Below the pieces are notes generated by a model. The model did no database searches. It saw only the letters and a program-made list of their open reading frames with translations, and was not told the DNA's origin. A DNA stretch of 64,000 nucleotides from Nakamurella lactea DSM 19367 (GTDB lineage: Bacteria; Actinomycetota; Actinomycetes; Mycobacteriales; Nakamurellaceae): assembly GCF_000426645.1 (NCBI RefSeq), contig NZ_AUFT01000005.1, positions 124,001 through 188,000 of the forward strand, given 5' to 3'. Below are positions 49,823 through 57,740 of the stretch, piece by piece (position 1 is the stretch's first letter; each line of letters begins with the position of its first letter). Made by a program: the position numbers and the translations under genes.

Positions 49823-50494
49823 TTACGAATTGTCCATCACGCTGGGCCGAATGCCCGGGAATCCACCTGAATGGACCAGCGAAAGGGTTGGGGTCCGGTA
49901 GTCGGCCGCCGGATCGGCGGCAGTGGGGGATGCAGCCACTGCGGGAACTGCCTTTGGCGCAATTCTGGCCGCGTTGGTCGACGGACCAGCCGGAGCGAAC
50001 AACGCGCTCGTTGTCGGCGCCGGTGGAAAGAACAAGCCCCACAACAGGTACGCCGCGATCGCGGCGACCAGCAGTGCGGCCAGCCCGGTCGGCTGCTGCA
50101 GGAAGACGACGACATAGCCCAGCCGCGGAATCGAGGTGGCGACGCTGCCGACGACCAGGCCCGGCCGGATCGTCCAGGAATCCGCCGTTCGGTTCGCGTC
50201 GCCCTTGGTGTGGATCGATCCGTTTGCTGTCACCTCGGTGACCCGATGCGTCACCAGGGCGTTCGGGTCCGCGGAGTACCGGAAGGTGATCACCTCGCCG
50301 ACCTGGTAGCTCCGAGCCGCCGGCCGGTCGATCACCAGATCACCGGGCCGGTAGGTCGGAGCCATCGATCCGGTGTGCACCACATACGGCCGGTAGCCGG
50401 CCTGCCAGAAGGCAAGGCCGGCTACCAACACCCCCAGGAAACCGAGAATGACGAAGGTCCAGGTGACGCGTCGGCCCCTGCGCTTGCGGTGCAC
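49823..50494 (-). CDS. SipW-like signal peptidase I
   Basis: 223 residues from GTG 50494, chosen because GGAAAGGAG lies five bases upstream. One N-terminal span (TWTFVILGFLGVLVAGLAFW), then the nucleophile motif HTGSMAPTYRPGDLVIDRP, VITFRYSADPNALVTHRVTE (His in place of the bacterial catalytic Lys, the ER/SipW type) and GSIHTKGDANRTADSW. A second span (AALLVAAIAAYLLWGLFF) and a Pro/Ala-rich tail follow. SipW enzymes process TasA-like substrates, and the gene immediately upstream in the operon encodes one. Confidence 0.9.
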   Translation of the reverse strand: MHRKRRGRRVTWTFVILGFLGVLVAGLAFWQAGYRPYVVHTGSMAPTYRPGDLVIDRPAARSYQVGEVITFRYSADPNALVTHRVTEVTANGSIHTKGDANRTADSWTIRPGLVVGSVATSIPRLGYVVVFLQQPTGLAALLVAAIAAYLLWGLFFPPAPTTSALFAPAGPSTNAARIAPKAVPAVAASPTAADPAADYRTPTLSLVHSGGFPGIRPSVMDNS

Positions 50495-50592
50495 CCGGAC
50501 TCCTTTCCTGTCAGGCCGGGCGGTGGGGCGGAATCGGGGCCGCACCCACCGTCCGGTAGCCGGTGGTTTGTCGACGTCAGAACATCATCGGA

Positions 50593-51315
50593 TCAGAAGT
50601 TGGCGGCGTCGGGGCGTATTCCCGGTTGGGTGGCGACGACCTTGAACGGGACGTCCACCATCACCTTGTTCTGGTCGGTCGCCTTTCCGGTCAGCCCGAA
50701 GGACACCTTTGCCCAGCTCGAGGTTCCGGCGGCGATGTTCGACCCGATCTGGATCGCTGCCGGCACACCACACTCGGGCGCCGCCTGGGTGGCGTTGTCC
50801 GGGCCCGTTGCCTTGTGGGTGTCACCGCCGGTCCCGTTCGCGTGAACGTGGCAGGTGCCGTTGTTGTAGGCGTTGGTCGCGGCCGAGTCCTGCTGCAGCT
50901 GCAGGTTGTAGGACTCGAAGCTCATACCTTGAGCGCTGGTGACCTTGAAGTGCCCGTAGCCACCCAGCCCGCCCCCGGTGTACCAGCCGTAACTCGTCGT
51001 CTTGACGCCGGTGAACTGTCCGTACGCCGGAGACTCCTTGTCGAACACCAACCACACATCGGCGCTGGTGGTCGAGTTCCCCTTGACCCGGAAGTTGATC
51101 GTCTGGTCCTTGTCCGAACCCGGGTTGAGGCCGGTGAAGTTGATGTTCTGACCGCTGGCGGTGATGTCCAGGACGCCGGAGGTCCCCGACAGGTTGCCGC
51201 CGACTTCGTCAGTGAAGTACGCCCCAGTGGTGCTGCTGGCCATCGCGACCAGGGCGCCGGAGATGCCCAGCGCCCCCACGAAGCCCGCCAGCCTGGCGAT
51301 CTTTCCCTTGTTCAT
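50593..51315 (-). CDS. TasA/camelysin-like secreted protein with SipW-type signal
   Basis: 240 residues from ATG 51315, preceded by AAGGAG (read on the - strand). The N-terminus MNKGKIARLAGFVGALGISG and the A-x-x-S-x-T-x-A-Y-F-T-D stretch (MASSTTGAYFTDE) are the alternate-type signal cleaved by SipW peptidases. The mature part is an all-beta domain (VLDITASGQNINFTGLNPGS, TINFRVKGNSTTSADVWLVF) with two Cys (GTCHVHANG, APECGVPA) that may form a disulfide. In Bacillus such proteins form extracellular fibres; in actinobacteria the role is less known. It is the first gene of an operon with the peptidase; the kinase/regulator pair follows. Confidence 0.85.
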   Translation of the reverse strand: MNKGKIARLAGFVGALGISGALVAMASSTTGAYFTDEVGGNLSGTSGVLDITASGQNINFTGLNPGSDKDQTINFRVKGNSTTSADVWLVFDKESPAYGQFTGVKTTSYGWYTGGGLGGYGHFKVTSAQGMSFESYNLQLQQDSAATNAYNNGTCHVHANGTGGDTHKATGPDNATQAAPECGVPAAIQIGSNIAAGTSSWAKVSFGLTGKATDQNKVMVDVPFKVVATQPGIRPDAANF

Positions 51316-51472
51316 GTACCGCTCCTTCGTCACCGACCCCCATCCCCACTCGGGTGCGACGCTCTGGGCCGCCGGGTCACTGCAAGCGTCGGCGAACCAC
51401 CCCGCCAGGCACATCGTCAAAATTGGGGAACTGGGGGAGTCGGACAGATCGGGAAGTGAGCAGCGAGCAGCG

Positions 51473-52279
51473 TCAGAACGGCTTGTGCGACACGAAGATC
51501 GCCGTGCCAGGGAACACCTGGCCGCGTTCGGGCGTCCACTGGCCCCAGGTGCCGGTGAAGTCCTCGGGCCACTCCGGCTCGATCACGTCGTCGAGGACGA
51601 ACCCGGCGCCGACCAGTTCGCGGATCCGATCGCCCATCGTGCGGTGGTGCTCGGCGTACGCGGGGACTCCGTCCTCGTCCACCTCGACGTAGGGGGAACG
51701 GTCGAAGTACGACTGGATCGCGGTCATGCCCACCTCGCCCGGCATGTCCGGGAAGATCCAGCGCATCGGGTGCGTCACCGAGAACACCCAGCGGCCGCCG
51801 GGCCGCAGCACCCGGAACACCTGGCGCATCGCGCCGGCCGAATCGGCGACGAACGGGATACCTCCGAAGGCAGCGAACGCCAGATCGAAACTACTTGCTG
51901 CGAACGGCATTTCGCAGACGTCCGCCTGCACCAGCGGAACACCGATGCCCGATCGGCGGGCGGCCGCGGTGCCGTGCGCGAGCATCCCGATCGACACGTC
52001 GAAGGCGACCGGGCGGGCACCCCGGCCGGCCAGCCAGCGCGAGCACGGGGCCGACCCGCAACCGACCTCCAGCACCCGCTTGCCGCTCACCTCACCCAAC
52101 AGCCGGGCGTCCTGCTCGCGGACGTTCTCCGGGCACCAGACGAAGTCGGCGTCGCCGAGGAAGGTGCCGTGCTCGAGGTGATACGCGTCCGCGTCGTGGT
52201 CCCACCAGCGTCGATTGGCGGAGCGGGAGGTGGGCTGGTCGGCGGGCATCACCTTCGGCCGGGTCGGCCCGAGATTCAT
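51473..52279 (-). CDS. Class I SAM-dependent methyltransferase
   Basis: 268 residues. Motif I is RVLEVGCGSAPCSRWLAGRG, motif II VAFDVSIGMLAHG, then PLVQADVCEMPFAASSFDLA and AFAAFGGIPFV, and motif III in VFRVLRPGGRWVFSVTHPMR. The N-terminal ~60 residues (RRWWDHDADAYHLEHGTFLG) resemble the lid of Methyltransf_11-type proteins of actinobacteria. The substrate is unknown. The start is coupled to a mini-ORF (ATGA at 52276-52279), which itself is coupled to the pirin gene, so pirin, mini-ORF and methyltransferase form one operon. Confidence 0.9.
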   Translation of the reverse strand: MNLGPTRPKVMPADQPTSRSANRRWWDHDADAYHLEHGTFLGDADFVWCPENVREQDARLLGEVSGKRVLEVGCGSAPCSRWLAGRGARPVAFDVSIGMLAHGTAAARRSGIGVPLVQADVCEMPFAASSFDLAFAAFGGIPFVADSAGAMRQVFRVLRPGGRWVFSVTHPMRWIFPDMPGEVGMTAIQSYFDRSPYVEVDEDGVPAYAEHHRTMGDRIRELVGAGFVLDDVIEPEWPEDFTGTWGQWTPERGQVFPGTAIFVSHKPF

Positions 52280-52353
52280 CGGGCCTCCTGCCGCTCGTTC
52301 CTCGCGCAGGTTCCCCGACCTGTGTCACTGTTCGCTCGCTGACCCTCGCTCAT
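52276..52353 (-). other. Mini-ORF / dispersed repeat between pirin and methyltransferase (25 codons)
   Basis: The ATG at 52353 overlaps the pirin stop (ATGA), and the TGA at 52276-52278 overlaps the methyltransferase ATG (ATGA). The peptide begins MSEGQRANSD and ends GRGTCARNERQEAR, closely matching the end of the CIS junction mini-ORF (GRGACARDERQGPR). It is a third instance of the repeat sitting exactly between two coupled genes. Confidence 0.62.
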
Positions 52354-53336
52354 CGGGGCCGCCGCGGCCGTAGTGGCGTTGCCGGCATCTCCGGAGCGGG
52401 CAGCCGATCGACGCCGCCGAGGTATCCGGGCACCGCACCGAACCGGCCCGACGCCGGATCCGGACCCGGATCGTTCCACTCGGCGCGAAAAGCGGCGATC
52501 TGCTCGGTGCTACGTCCGATGAAGTTCCACCACATGATCACCGGCTCGGTGAACGGCTCGCCGCCGAGCACCAGCACCCTGGCCGGGGCATCGCCGGTGT
52601 TGATGATCTCGACCGTATCGGCGCCGACGTCCCGGCAGCCGAGATCCCCTGGTGTCAAAGGGGTTCCATCGAAAGATACGACGCCGGTGTCGACCAGCAC
52701 CGCGTGCTCGTGGGTCGGGTCCACCGGTGCGCGCAGGGCCGCGCCCTGATCGATGGTGACCTCGGCGCCGAGCAGCTCGGTGGCGGTACGGACCGGCGAA
52801 CGACCGCCCGCCAGTTCGCCGATGAACACCCTGACGGTCGCCCCGGCGACCGTCACCGGCCTCGGTACGTAGTGCTGGAAGTCGCGGGCAGCATCGGCTT
52901 CGGCCGCGGGCAGCACCATCCACAACTGGGCGCCGTGCAGCACCGTGGTGGCCGGCGTTGACACCTCCGAATGGGCGATGCCGTGTCCGCCGGTCATCAG
53001 GTTCAGTTCGCCGGGCCGCACCATTGCGTGGTTGCCGGCGCTGTCGCGATGCTCGATCTCGCCGGAGAACAGCCAGCTGACTGTCTGCAGCCCGGTGTGC
53101 GGGTGCGGCGGTACGTCCATCCCGCCGCTGCGGGAGACATCATCCGGCCCATAGTGGTCGGCGAAACACCACGCCCCGACGAACGACCGGCTGCGGTGCG
53201 GCAGGGTGCGCCTGACCGTCATCGCCCGCGGGCCGCCGAGCGGAACCTCGCGCGGCTCGAGGACCTGAACGGTGCTCGTCGCCGCGCTCGCCGGATCGCA
53301 GGCGAGCAGCTGCGGGTGATCCTGGGTATTGCTCAT
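52350..53336 (-). CDS. Pirin family protein (bicupin)
   Basis: 328 residues from ATG 53336, with GAGGTG upstream. N-terminal pirin cupin: RRTLPHRSRSFVGAWCFADH, MDVPPHPHTGLQTVSWLFSG and EIEHRDSAGNHAMVRPGELN with the metal-binding His-His-His-Glu set, then GHGIAHSEVS. The C-terminal cupin (RVFIGELAGGRSPV, EHAVLVDTGVVSFDG, LVLGGEPFTEPVIMWWNFIG) is the Pirin_C domain. Pirins are iron proteins, some with quercetin 2,3-dioxygenase activity; the physiological role here is unknown. It is the first gene of the operon ending with the methyltransferase and is divergent from a GNAT gene. Confidence 0.92.
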   Translation of the reverse strand: MSNTQDHPQLLACDPASAATSTVQVLEPREVPLGGPRAMTVRRTLPHRSRSFVGAWCFADHYGPDDVSRSGGMDVPPHPHTGLQTVSWLFSGEIEHRDSAGNHAMVRPGELNLMTGGHGIAHSEVSTPATTVLHGAQLWMVLPAAEADAARDFQHYVPRPVTVAGATVRVFIGELAGGRSPVRTATELLGAEVTIDQGAALRAPVDPTHEHAVLVDTGVVSFDGTPLTPGDLGCRDVGADTVEIINTGDAPARVLVLGGEPFTEPVIMWWNFIGRSTEQIAAFRAEWNDPGPDPASGRFGAVPGYLGGVDRLPAPEMPATPLRPRRPR

Positions 53337-53440
53337 GGGGAGCACCTCGTTCCGGCGTGCGGTCTGGGGCCTGCGGTCCGGTCTCCAGCGTGGCACAGGC
53401 CGGGCGCCGCCGGGTGCACCCGCCGGCGCACACTGGGACG

Positions 53441-53734
53441 ATGAGCGACGTCGAGGTCACCGACAACTCAGAGCTGCATCGCTTCGAGGCGCGGCTGGAC
53501 GGTGCGCTGGCCGGGTTCGCCGTCTATCGGCGCGAGCCAGGTCGGATCGTCTTCGTGCACACCGAGGTGGACCCGGCGTTCGAGGGCCGGGGGATCGGTG
53601 GCGCGCTGGCCCGGCAGGCGCTGGACGGACTGCGGGACGACGGGACCGTGCAGGTGGTTGCCGAGTGCCCGTTCATTGCTGCCTGGATCCAGCGTCATCC
53701 CGATTACCAGGAGCTGCTGCGCCCCCGGCCCTGA
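53441..53734 (+). CDS. Small GNAT-type N-acetyltransferase (YjdJ-like)
   Basis: 97 residues from ATG 53441. It matches the short Gcn5-related family: HRFEARLDGALAGFAVYRRE, RIVFVHTEVDPAFEGRGIGG (acetyl-CoA motif A, RGxGG), ALARQALDGLRDDGTVQVVA, ECPFIAAWIQRHPDYQELL. The ECPFxxxWIxxHPxY end is the hallmark of this family. The substrate is unknown. The rpsA promoter starts seven bases after its stop. Confidence 0.88.
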   Translation: MSDVEVTDNSELHRFEARLDGALAGFAVYRREPGRIVFVHTEVDPAFEGRGIGGALARQALDGLRDDGTVQVVAECPFIAAWIQRHPDYQELLRPRP

Positions 53735-53740
53735 GCGGAA

Positions 53741-53769
53741 TTGGCGCTCACAGCGTGCTCGGGTAGCCT
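53741..53769 (+). promoter_or_regulatory. Likely rpsA promoter
   Basis: TTGGCG (53741-53746) and TAGCCT (53764-53769) are spaced exactly 17 bases. This is the best sigma-A type match in the 228-bp region before rpsA. It implies a 5' leader of about 185 bases. Confidence 0.55.
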
Positions 53770-53889
53770 GTTGAGTGCGTTGTGTGCTCGTGCTGCCTCG
53801 GAATGGAGCAGGCGGCGATTTTCGGGCGCATCTCGCAGGTCGTTCGTCAGGTGTTCAGGCACCCGTCGGCACGGCACCCACCAATACTT

Positions 53890-53935
53890 GTCCCAACGAC
53901 ACCGCGTCCCAACGACACCGCGTCCCAACGACAAC
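53890..53935. repeat. 16-bp tandem repeats in the rpsA leader
   Basis: GTCCCAACGACACCGC occurs at 53890-53905 and 53906-53921, followed by a third partial copy GTCCCAACGACAAC (53922-53935). They lie within the predicted 5' leader, about 30-70 bases before the rpsA start. The reverse complement GTCGTTGGGAC also occurs in the CIS junction repeat near 11866. Confidence 0.7.
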
Positions 53936-53962
53936 TGATCCGCCCACGGAGCAACCCACCAC

Positions 53963-55444
53963 ATGTCAGCCCCTACAGCCCCCACTTCCACCGCACCGCA
54001 GGTCGCCATCAACGACATCGGGTCGGAAGAGGATTTCCTCGCCGCCATCGACGCGACGATCAAGTACTTCAACGATGGCGACATCGTCGAGGGCACGATC
54101 GTCAAGGTCGACCGGGACGAGGTACTGCTCGACATCGGCTACAAGACCGAGGGTGTCATCCCCTCGCGTGAGCTTTCCATCAAGCACGATGTCGACCCCA
54201 ATGAGGTCGTCGAGATCGGCGAGCAGGTCGAGGCCCTTGTCCTGCAGAAGGAGGACAAGGAAGGCCGGCTGATCCTGTCCAAGAAGCGCGCGCAGTACGA
54301 GCGCGCCTGGGGCACGATCGAGGAGATCAAGGAAGCCGACGGCGTCGTCACCGGCACCGTCATCGAGGTCGTCAAAGGCGGCCTGATCCTGGACATCGGC
54401 CTCCGCGGCTTCCTGCCCGCCTCGCTGGTGGAGATGCGCCGCGTCCGCGACCTGCAGCCGTACGTCGGCCGTCAGCTGGACGCCAAGATCATCGAGCTGG
54501 ACAAGAACCGCAACAACGTGGTGCTGTCCCGCCGGCAGTGGCTGGAGCAGACCCAGTCCGAGGTGCGCAGCGAATTCCTCAATCAGCTGGGCAAGGGCCA
54601 GGTCCGCAAGGGCGTCGTCAGCTCCATCGTCAACTTCGGCGCGTTCGTCGATCTCGGTGGCGTCGACGGCCTGGTGCACGTCTCCGAGCTGTCCTGGAAG
54701 CACATCGACCACCCGAGCGAGGTCGTCGAGGTCGGCCAGGAGGTCACCGTCGAGGTGCTCGACGTCGACATGGACCGCGAGCGCGTCTCGCTGTCGCTCA
54801 AGGCCACCCAGGAAGATCCGTGGCGGCACTTCGCCCGCACCCACGCCATCGGCCAGGTCGTGCCGGGCCGGGTCACCAAGCTGGTGCCGTTCGGCGCGTT
54901 CGTCCGCGTCTACGACGGCATCGAGGGTCTGGTGCACATCTCCGAGCTGGCCGGTCGGCACGTGGAGATCCCGGAGCAGGTCGTCGGTGTCGAGGACGAG
55001 ATCTTCGTCCGCGTCATCGATATCGACCTGGAGCGTCGCCGGATCTCGCTGTCGCTGAAGCAGGCGAACGAGGGCATCACCACCGAGACCGAGTTCGATG
55101 AGGTGCGCGCCCAGTACGGCGTGGTCGACCACTACGACGAGCAGGGCAACTTCGTGCCGCCGGAGGGCTTCGACGTGGCCACCGGCGAATGGCTCGAGGG
55201 CTACGACACCCAGCGGGAGGCGTGGGAGAAGCAGTACGCCGACGCGCACGAGGTGTACGAGAAGCACCTCAAGCAGATCGCTGCTGCCCAGGCCGCCGAT
55301 GCGGAGGCCGCCGGCAACGGCGAAGGTGGCAATTACACCTCGGCGACCGAGCCGACCGAAACCGGTGCACCGGCCGAGGTGGCCGGGTCGCTGGTCAACG
55401 ACGAGCAGCTGGCCGCGCTGCGCGAGCGGCTCGCCGGCAACTGA
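53963..55444 (+). CDS. rpsA: 30S ribosomal protein S1
   Basis: 493 residues, the normal actinobacterial size. Four S1 domains lie at about 34-105 (GDIVEGTIVKVDRDEVLLDI), 122-190 (GVVTGTVIEVVKGGLILDIG), 208-280 (VRKGVVSSIVNFGAFVDLGG) and 295-367 (VVPGRVTKLVPFGAFVRVYD). A C-terminal ~120-residue region holds EQGNFVPPEGFDVATGEWLE and an acidic/Ala-rich end. S1 binds mRNA to the 30S subunit; in actinobacteria with many leaderless messages its importance differs from E. coli. A long hairpin terminator follows the stop. Confidence 0.97.
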   Translation: MSAPTAPTSTAPQVAINDIGSEEDFLAAIDATIKYFNDGDIVEGTIVKVDRDEVLLDIGYKTEGVIPSRELSIKHDVDPNEVVEIGEQVEALVLQKEDKEGRLILSKKRAQYERAWGTIEEIKEADGVVTGTVIEVVKGGLILDIGLRGFLPASLVEMRRVRDLQPYVGRQLDAKIIELDKNRNNVVLSRRQWLEQTQSEVRSEFLNQLGKGQVRKGVVSSIVNFGAFVDLGGVDGLVHVSELSWKHIDHPSEVVEVGQEVTVEVLDVDMDRERVSLSLKATQEDPWRHFARTHAIGQVVPGRVTKLVPFGAFVRVYDGIEGLVHISELAGRHVEIPEQVVGVEDEIFVRVIDIDLERRRISLSLKQANEGITTETEFDEVRAQYGVVDHYDEQGNFVPPEGFDVATGEWLEGYDTQREAWEKQYADAHEVYEKHLKQIAAAQAADAEAAGNGEGGNYTSATEPTETGAPAEVAGSLVNDEQLAALRERLAGN

Positions 55445-55472
55445 GTTCGGCTCGTTCCACAGCAGTCATGAG

Positions 55473-55512
55473 GCCGGGGCCGCCACCGAGATCTTTCGGT
55501 GGCGGTCCCGGC
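55473..55512 (+). terminator. rpsA terminator hairpin
   Basis: CCGCCACCGA (55480-55489), loop GATCTT, and TCGGTGGCGG (55496-55505) pair perfectly. The stem extends outward by seven more pairs, one a G-T wobble, to 55473-55512. It lies 29 bases after the rpsA stop and has no U tract, as usual for high-GC actinobacteria. Confidence 0.85.
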
Positions 55513-55610
55513 TTCTGCACGAGGTGGTTTTTCGGTGACGACGGACCTCGCGCCTGGTGCCTCGGCGGGTTGCCGGGGTCGCCAGGGTCGCTTTCAGTAC
55601 GGTGAAAGGC

Positions 55611-56417
55611 ATGCGACGTTCAGTTTCTGCCGTGCGGGTGTTCGTGCCCGCCCTCGTTCTCGGACTCATTCTCAGCGGTTGCGGTTCGAGCACCGGTGCC
55701 AAGCGCACGGTGACGCTGACCCAGACCTTCACCTCGTCCAGCGGAGCTGCCGGGACCAGCAGCCCGACCGGTTCCATCACGGTGGGAGCGCCCACCGCCT
55801 CCGGCAGTGCCGACGCCACCGGCAGCGGCGCGGTGAGCGGCAGCGGTACCCCGGCGGCCGGCAGCGCCACCGGAACGGCATCGAAGACCACGGCGGCCGC
55901 CAGCACGACCAAGGCCAAGCCGTCCACCTCCGCTGCTACCGCCAAGACCACGGCCAAGGTGGACCCGTTGACCGTGGACTGCAGTGCCCTGCTGTCCCCG
56001 AATGACGTCAAGAAGGTCACCGGCAACACCATCCCGGCGGCCGGCTCGCGGATCAAGGACGTGGCGAATCCCAAGATCGGCTCGACCGGCTCGATCCGGT
56101 GCCTGTACGGCGTCAAGGACGGTCAGCAGAAGGTCAGCCTGCGGCTGACGAAGTACGACTCGGCGGCGGACGCCGCCCAACAGGTCAAGGTGACCGTGCA
56201 GGCCGAGACGGATCTCGGTGCGAAGGCCTCGGAGACGACCGTCGGCGGCCAGCCGGCCCACGTGCTGCTCCGGGATGGTGGACTGATCCAGATGCAGTAC
56301 GGGGACTGGACCCTGGCCATTGCCGTCCCGGCCGGCTTCCTCGATGGTGACCAGCCGGCCCAGCTGACCAAACTCGCCGATCTCGCGCTGGCCAGGGTGC
56401 TCAAGAGCGCCAACTGA
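55611..56417 (+). CDS. Secreted lipoprotein, DUF3558-like
   Basis: 268 residues from ATG 55611. The signal peptide VRVFVPALVLGLILSGCGSS ends in the lipobox LSGC, with Cys near residue 24. A Ser/Thr/Ala/Gly-rich tether of ~90 residues follows. The folded domain (~118-268) begins DCSALLSPNDVKKVTGNTIP and has RCLYGVKDGQQKVSLRLTKY and GWLI-like VLLRDGGLIQMQYGDWTLAI; this Cys pair and layout resemble actinobacterial DUF3558-type lipoproteins of unknown function. It stands alone between the rpsA terminator and a dehydrogenase. Confidence 0.78.
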   Translation: MRRSVSAVRVFVPALVLGLILSGCGSSTGAKRTVTLTQTFTSSSGAAGTSSPTGSITVGAPTASGSADATGSGAVSGSGTPAAGSATGTASKTTAAASTTKAKPSTSAATAKTTAKVDPLTVDCSALLSPNDVKKVTGNTIPAAGSRIKDVANPKIGSTGSIRCLYGVKDGQQKVSLRLTKYDSAADAAQQVKVTVQAETDLGAKASETTVGGQPAHVLLRDGGLIQMQYGDWTLAIAVPAGFLDGDQPAQLTKLADLALARVLKSAN

Positions 56418-56451
56418 CCGGCCTGCCCGCGGCCGCACCCGACCCGGTCGA

Positions 56452-56457
56452 TAGGTT
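56452..56457 (+). promoter_or_regulatory. Leaderless-type -10 before the 2-hydroxyacid dehydrogenase
   Basis: TAGGTT ends six bases before the ATG at 56464. No ribosome site is visible, so a leaderless transcript is likely. Confidence 0.45.
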
Positions 56458-56463
56458 GCAGTC

Positions 56464-57393
56464 ATGGTCGTCGCCTCGATTCCGAAACAGACATGGGTCG
56501 ACGCGCTCGCCGACGTTCCCGGCCTGCGTCCGGTGCTGTGGGACCTCACCGGGACGCCGCCGGATCCGGATATCGAGATCGTCGTTCCGCCGTACATGGG
56601 TAGCTCGCAGCGGTTGACGGTGCTGGCCGAGCTGCCAGGACTGCGGGCCGTGCAACTGCTCACGGCGGGGTACGAGCAGGCCGTCGAGTATTTGCCGGCC
56701 GGCGTCCAGCTGGCCAACGGAGCCGGGGTGCACGACACCTCGACCGCCGAGCTGGCGCTCACCCTGACCCTCGCCGCGCTGCGCGGTGTGCCGGAGATGG
56801 TCAAGGGCCAGCTGGCCGGGAGTTGGCAGCGGCTGGCCGGCCGGCCGTCGCTGGCCGATCGTCGGGTGCTGCTGGTCGGCTACGGGGCGATCGGCCGGGC
56901 GGTGGCCCGGCGGCTGTCGACGTTCGAGGTCTCGCTCACTGCGGTGGCGAGTCGGCCACGGCACGGTGACGACCTCGTCAGCCGGGTGCACGGCATTGAC
57001 GATCTGCCCGAGCTGCTGCCGGAGCACGACGTGGTGATCCTCATTGTTCCGTTGACCGACAGCACCCGAAGGCTGGTCGACGGGCGCTTCCTCGGCGCGC
57101 TCCCCGAGGGTGCGCTGGTCGTCAATGTGGCCCGCGGTGCTGTGGTTGATACCGATGCCCTGCAACGGGAATGCGCCGCCGGTCGGCTGCTGGCCGCGCT
57201 GGACGTGACCGATCCCGAGCCGCTGCCGGACGGCCATCCGCTGTGGTCGACTCCCGGAGTGCTGATCAGCCCGCACGTGGGCGGAGCCAGTACTGCCTTC
57301 GAGCCCCGCGCCCTGGCGCTGCTACGCCGCGAACTCGCCGGCTACGCGGCCGGCGACGGGTTGAGCAATGTGGTGCTGACGGGTGGCGAATGA
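56464..57393 (+). CDS. D-2-hydroxyacid dehydrogenase family protein
   Basis: 309 residues. The NAD-binding Rossmann motif is RVLLVGYGAIGRAVARRLST (GxGxxG). The catalytic triad is present: Arg in VNVARGAVVDTDALQRECAA, Glu in DVTDPEPLPDGHPLWSTPGV and His in LISPHVGGAS. The N-terminal half has a short substrate domain (LPGLRAVQLLTAGYEQAVEY). Such enzymes reduce 2-keto acids (glyoxylate, hydroxypyruvate, phenylpyruvate) or oxidise the D-hydroxyacids; the substrate is not predictable here. It converges on the small - strand gene at 57400. Confidence 0.92.
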   Translation: MVVASIPKQTWVDALADVPGLRPVLWDLTGTPPDPDIEIVVPPYMGSSQRLTVLAELPGLRAVQLLTAGYEQAVEYLPAGVQLANGAGVHDTSTAELALTLTLAALRGVPEMVKGQLAGSWQRLAGRPSLADRRVLLVGYGAIGRAVARRLSTFEVSLTAVASRPRHGDDLVSRVHGIDDLPELLPEHDVVILIVPLTDSTRRLVDGRFLGALPEGALVVNVARGAVVDTDALQRECAAGRLLAALDVTDPEPLPDGHPLWSTPGVLISPHVGGASTAFEPRALALLRRELAGYAAGDGLSNVVLTGGE

Positions 57394-57399
57394 CCTGCG

Positions 57400-57597
57400 T
57401 CAGGCGGCGGCGGCCTGCAGGGCGGGTACCGCGCGATCCGTTGCTCCATCGACCAGGTGGTGACGGCCGGGGCGGGCGCCGAAGCCGAACAGCCGCGCGA
57501 AGAAGTTGCGCTGGGTGACCGTGACGAAATGCCGCACCGGAACCAGGCCCGGGAGGCCGAGCCGATGACGACCCTGGCCGAGAATGGTGCTGCGCAC
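57400..57597 (-). CDS. Possible small basic protein (65 aa), unrecognised
   Basis: A GTG at 57597 is preceded on the - strand by a perfect AGGAGG, four bases away, and by a promoter-like pair at 57626-57654. The peptide begins MRSTILGQGRHRLGLPGLVP and continues VRHFVTVTQRNFFARLFGFG, ending in QAAAA. It is Arg/His-rich with an amphipathic NFFARLFGFG segment. I do not recognise a family. The ribosome site and promoter make it more likely than chance, but homologues would be needed for certainty. Confidence 0.42.
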   Translation of the reverse strand: MRSTILGQGRHRLGLPGLVPVRHFVTVTQRNFFARLFGFGARPGRHHLVDGATDRAVPALQAAAA

Positions 57598-57625
57598 GGG
57601 TCCTCCTGGTGAGTGCGATGGTCCG

Positions 57626-57654
57626 ATAGTGACAACTACGACGCTAGGTGACAA
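57626..57654 (-). promoter_or_regulatory. Candidate promoter for the 65-aa gene
   Basis: On the - strand TTGTCA (57654-57649) and CACTAT (57631-57626) are spaced 17 bases. GTTGTCAC occurs twice, 19 bases apart start to start, covering both hexamers. The region lies between this gene and coaE. Confidence 0.35.
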
Positions 57655-57740
57655 CAGGCGGTGACCTGGGGAGGTGTATCGGTGTGTCGGAATCGACCTC
57701 GTGTGACGGAAGTGACTCGACCTCCTCGATCGGAGCCCCG

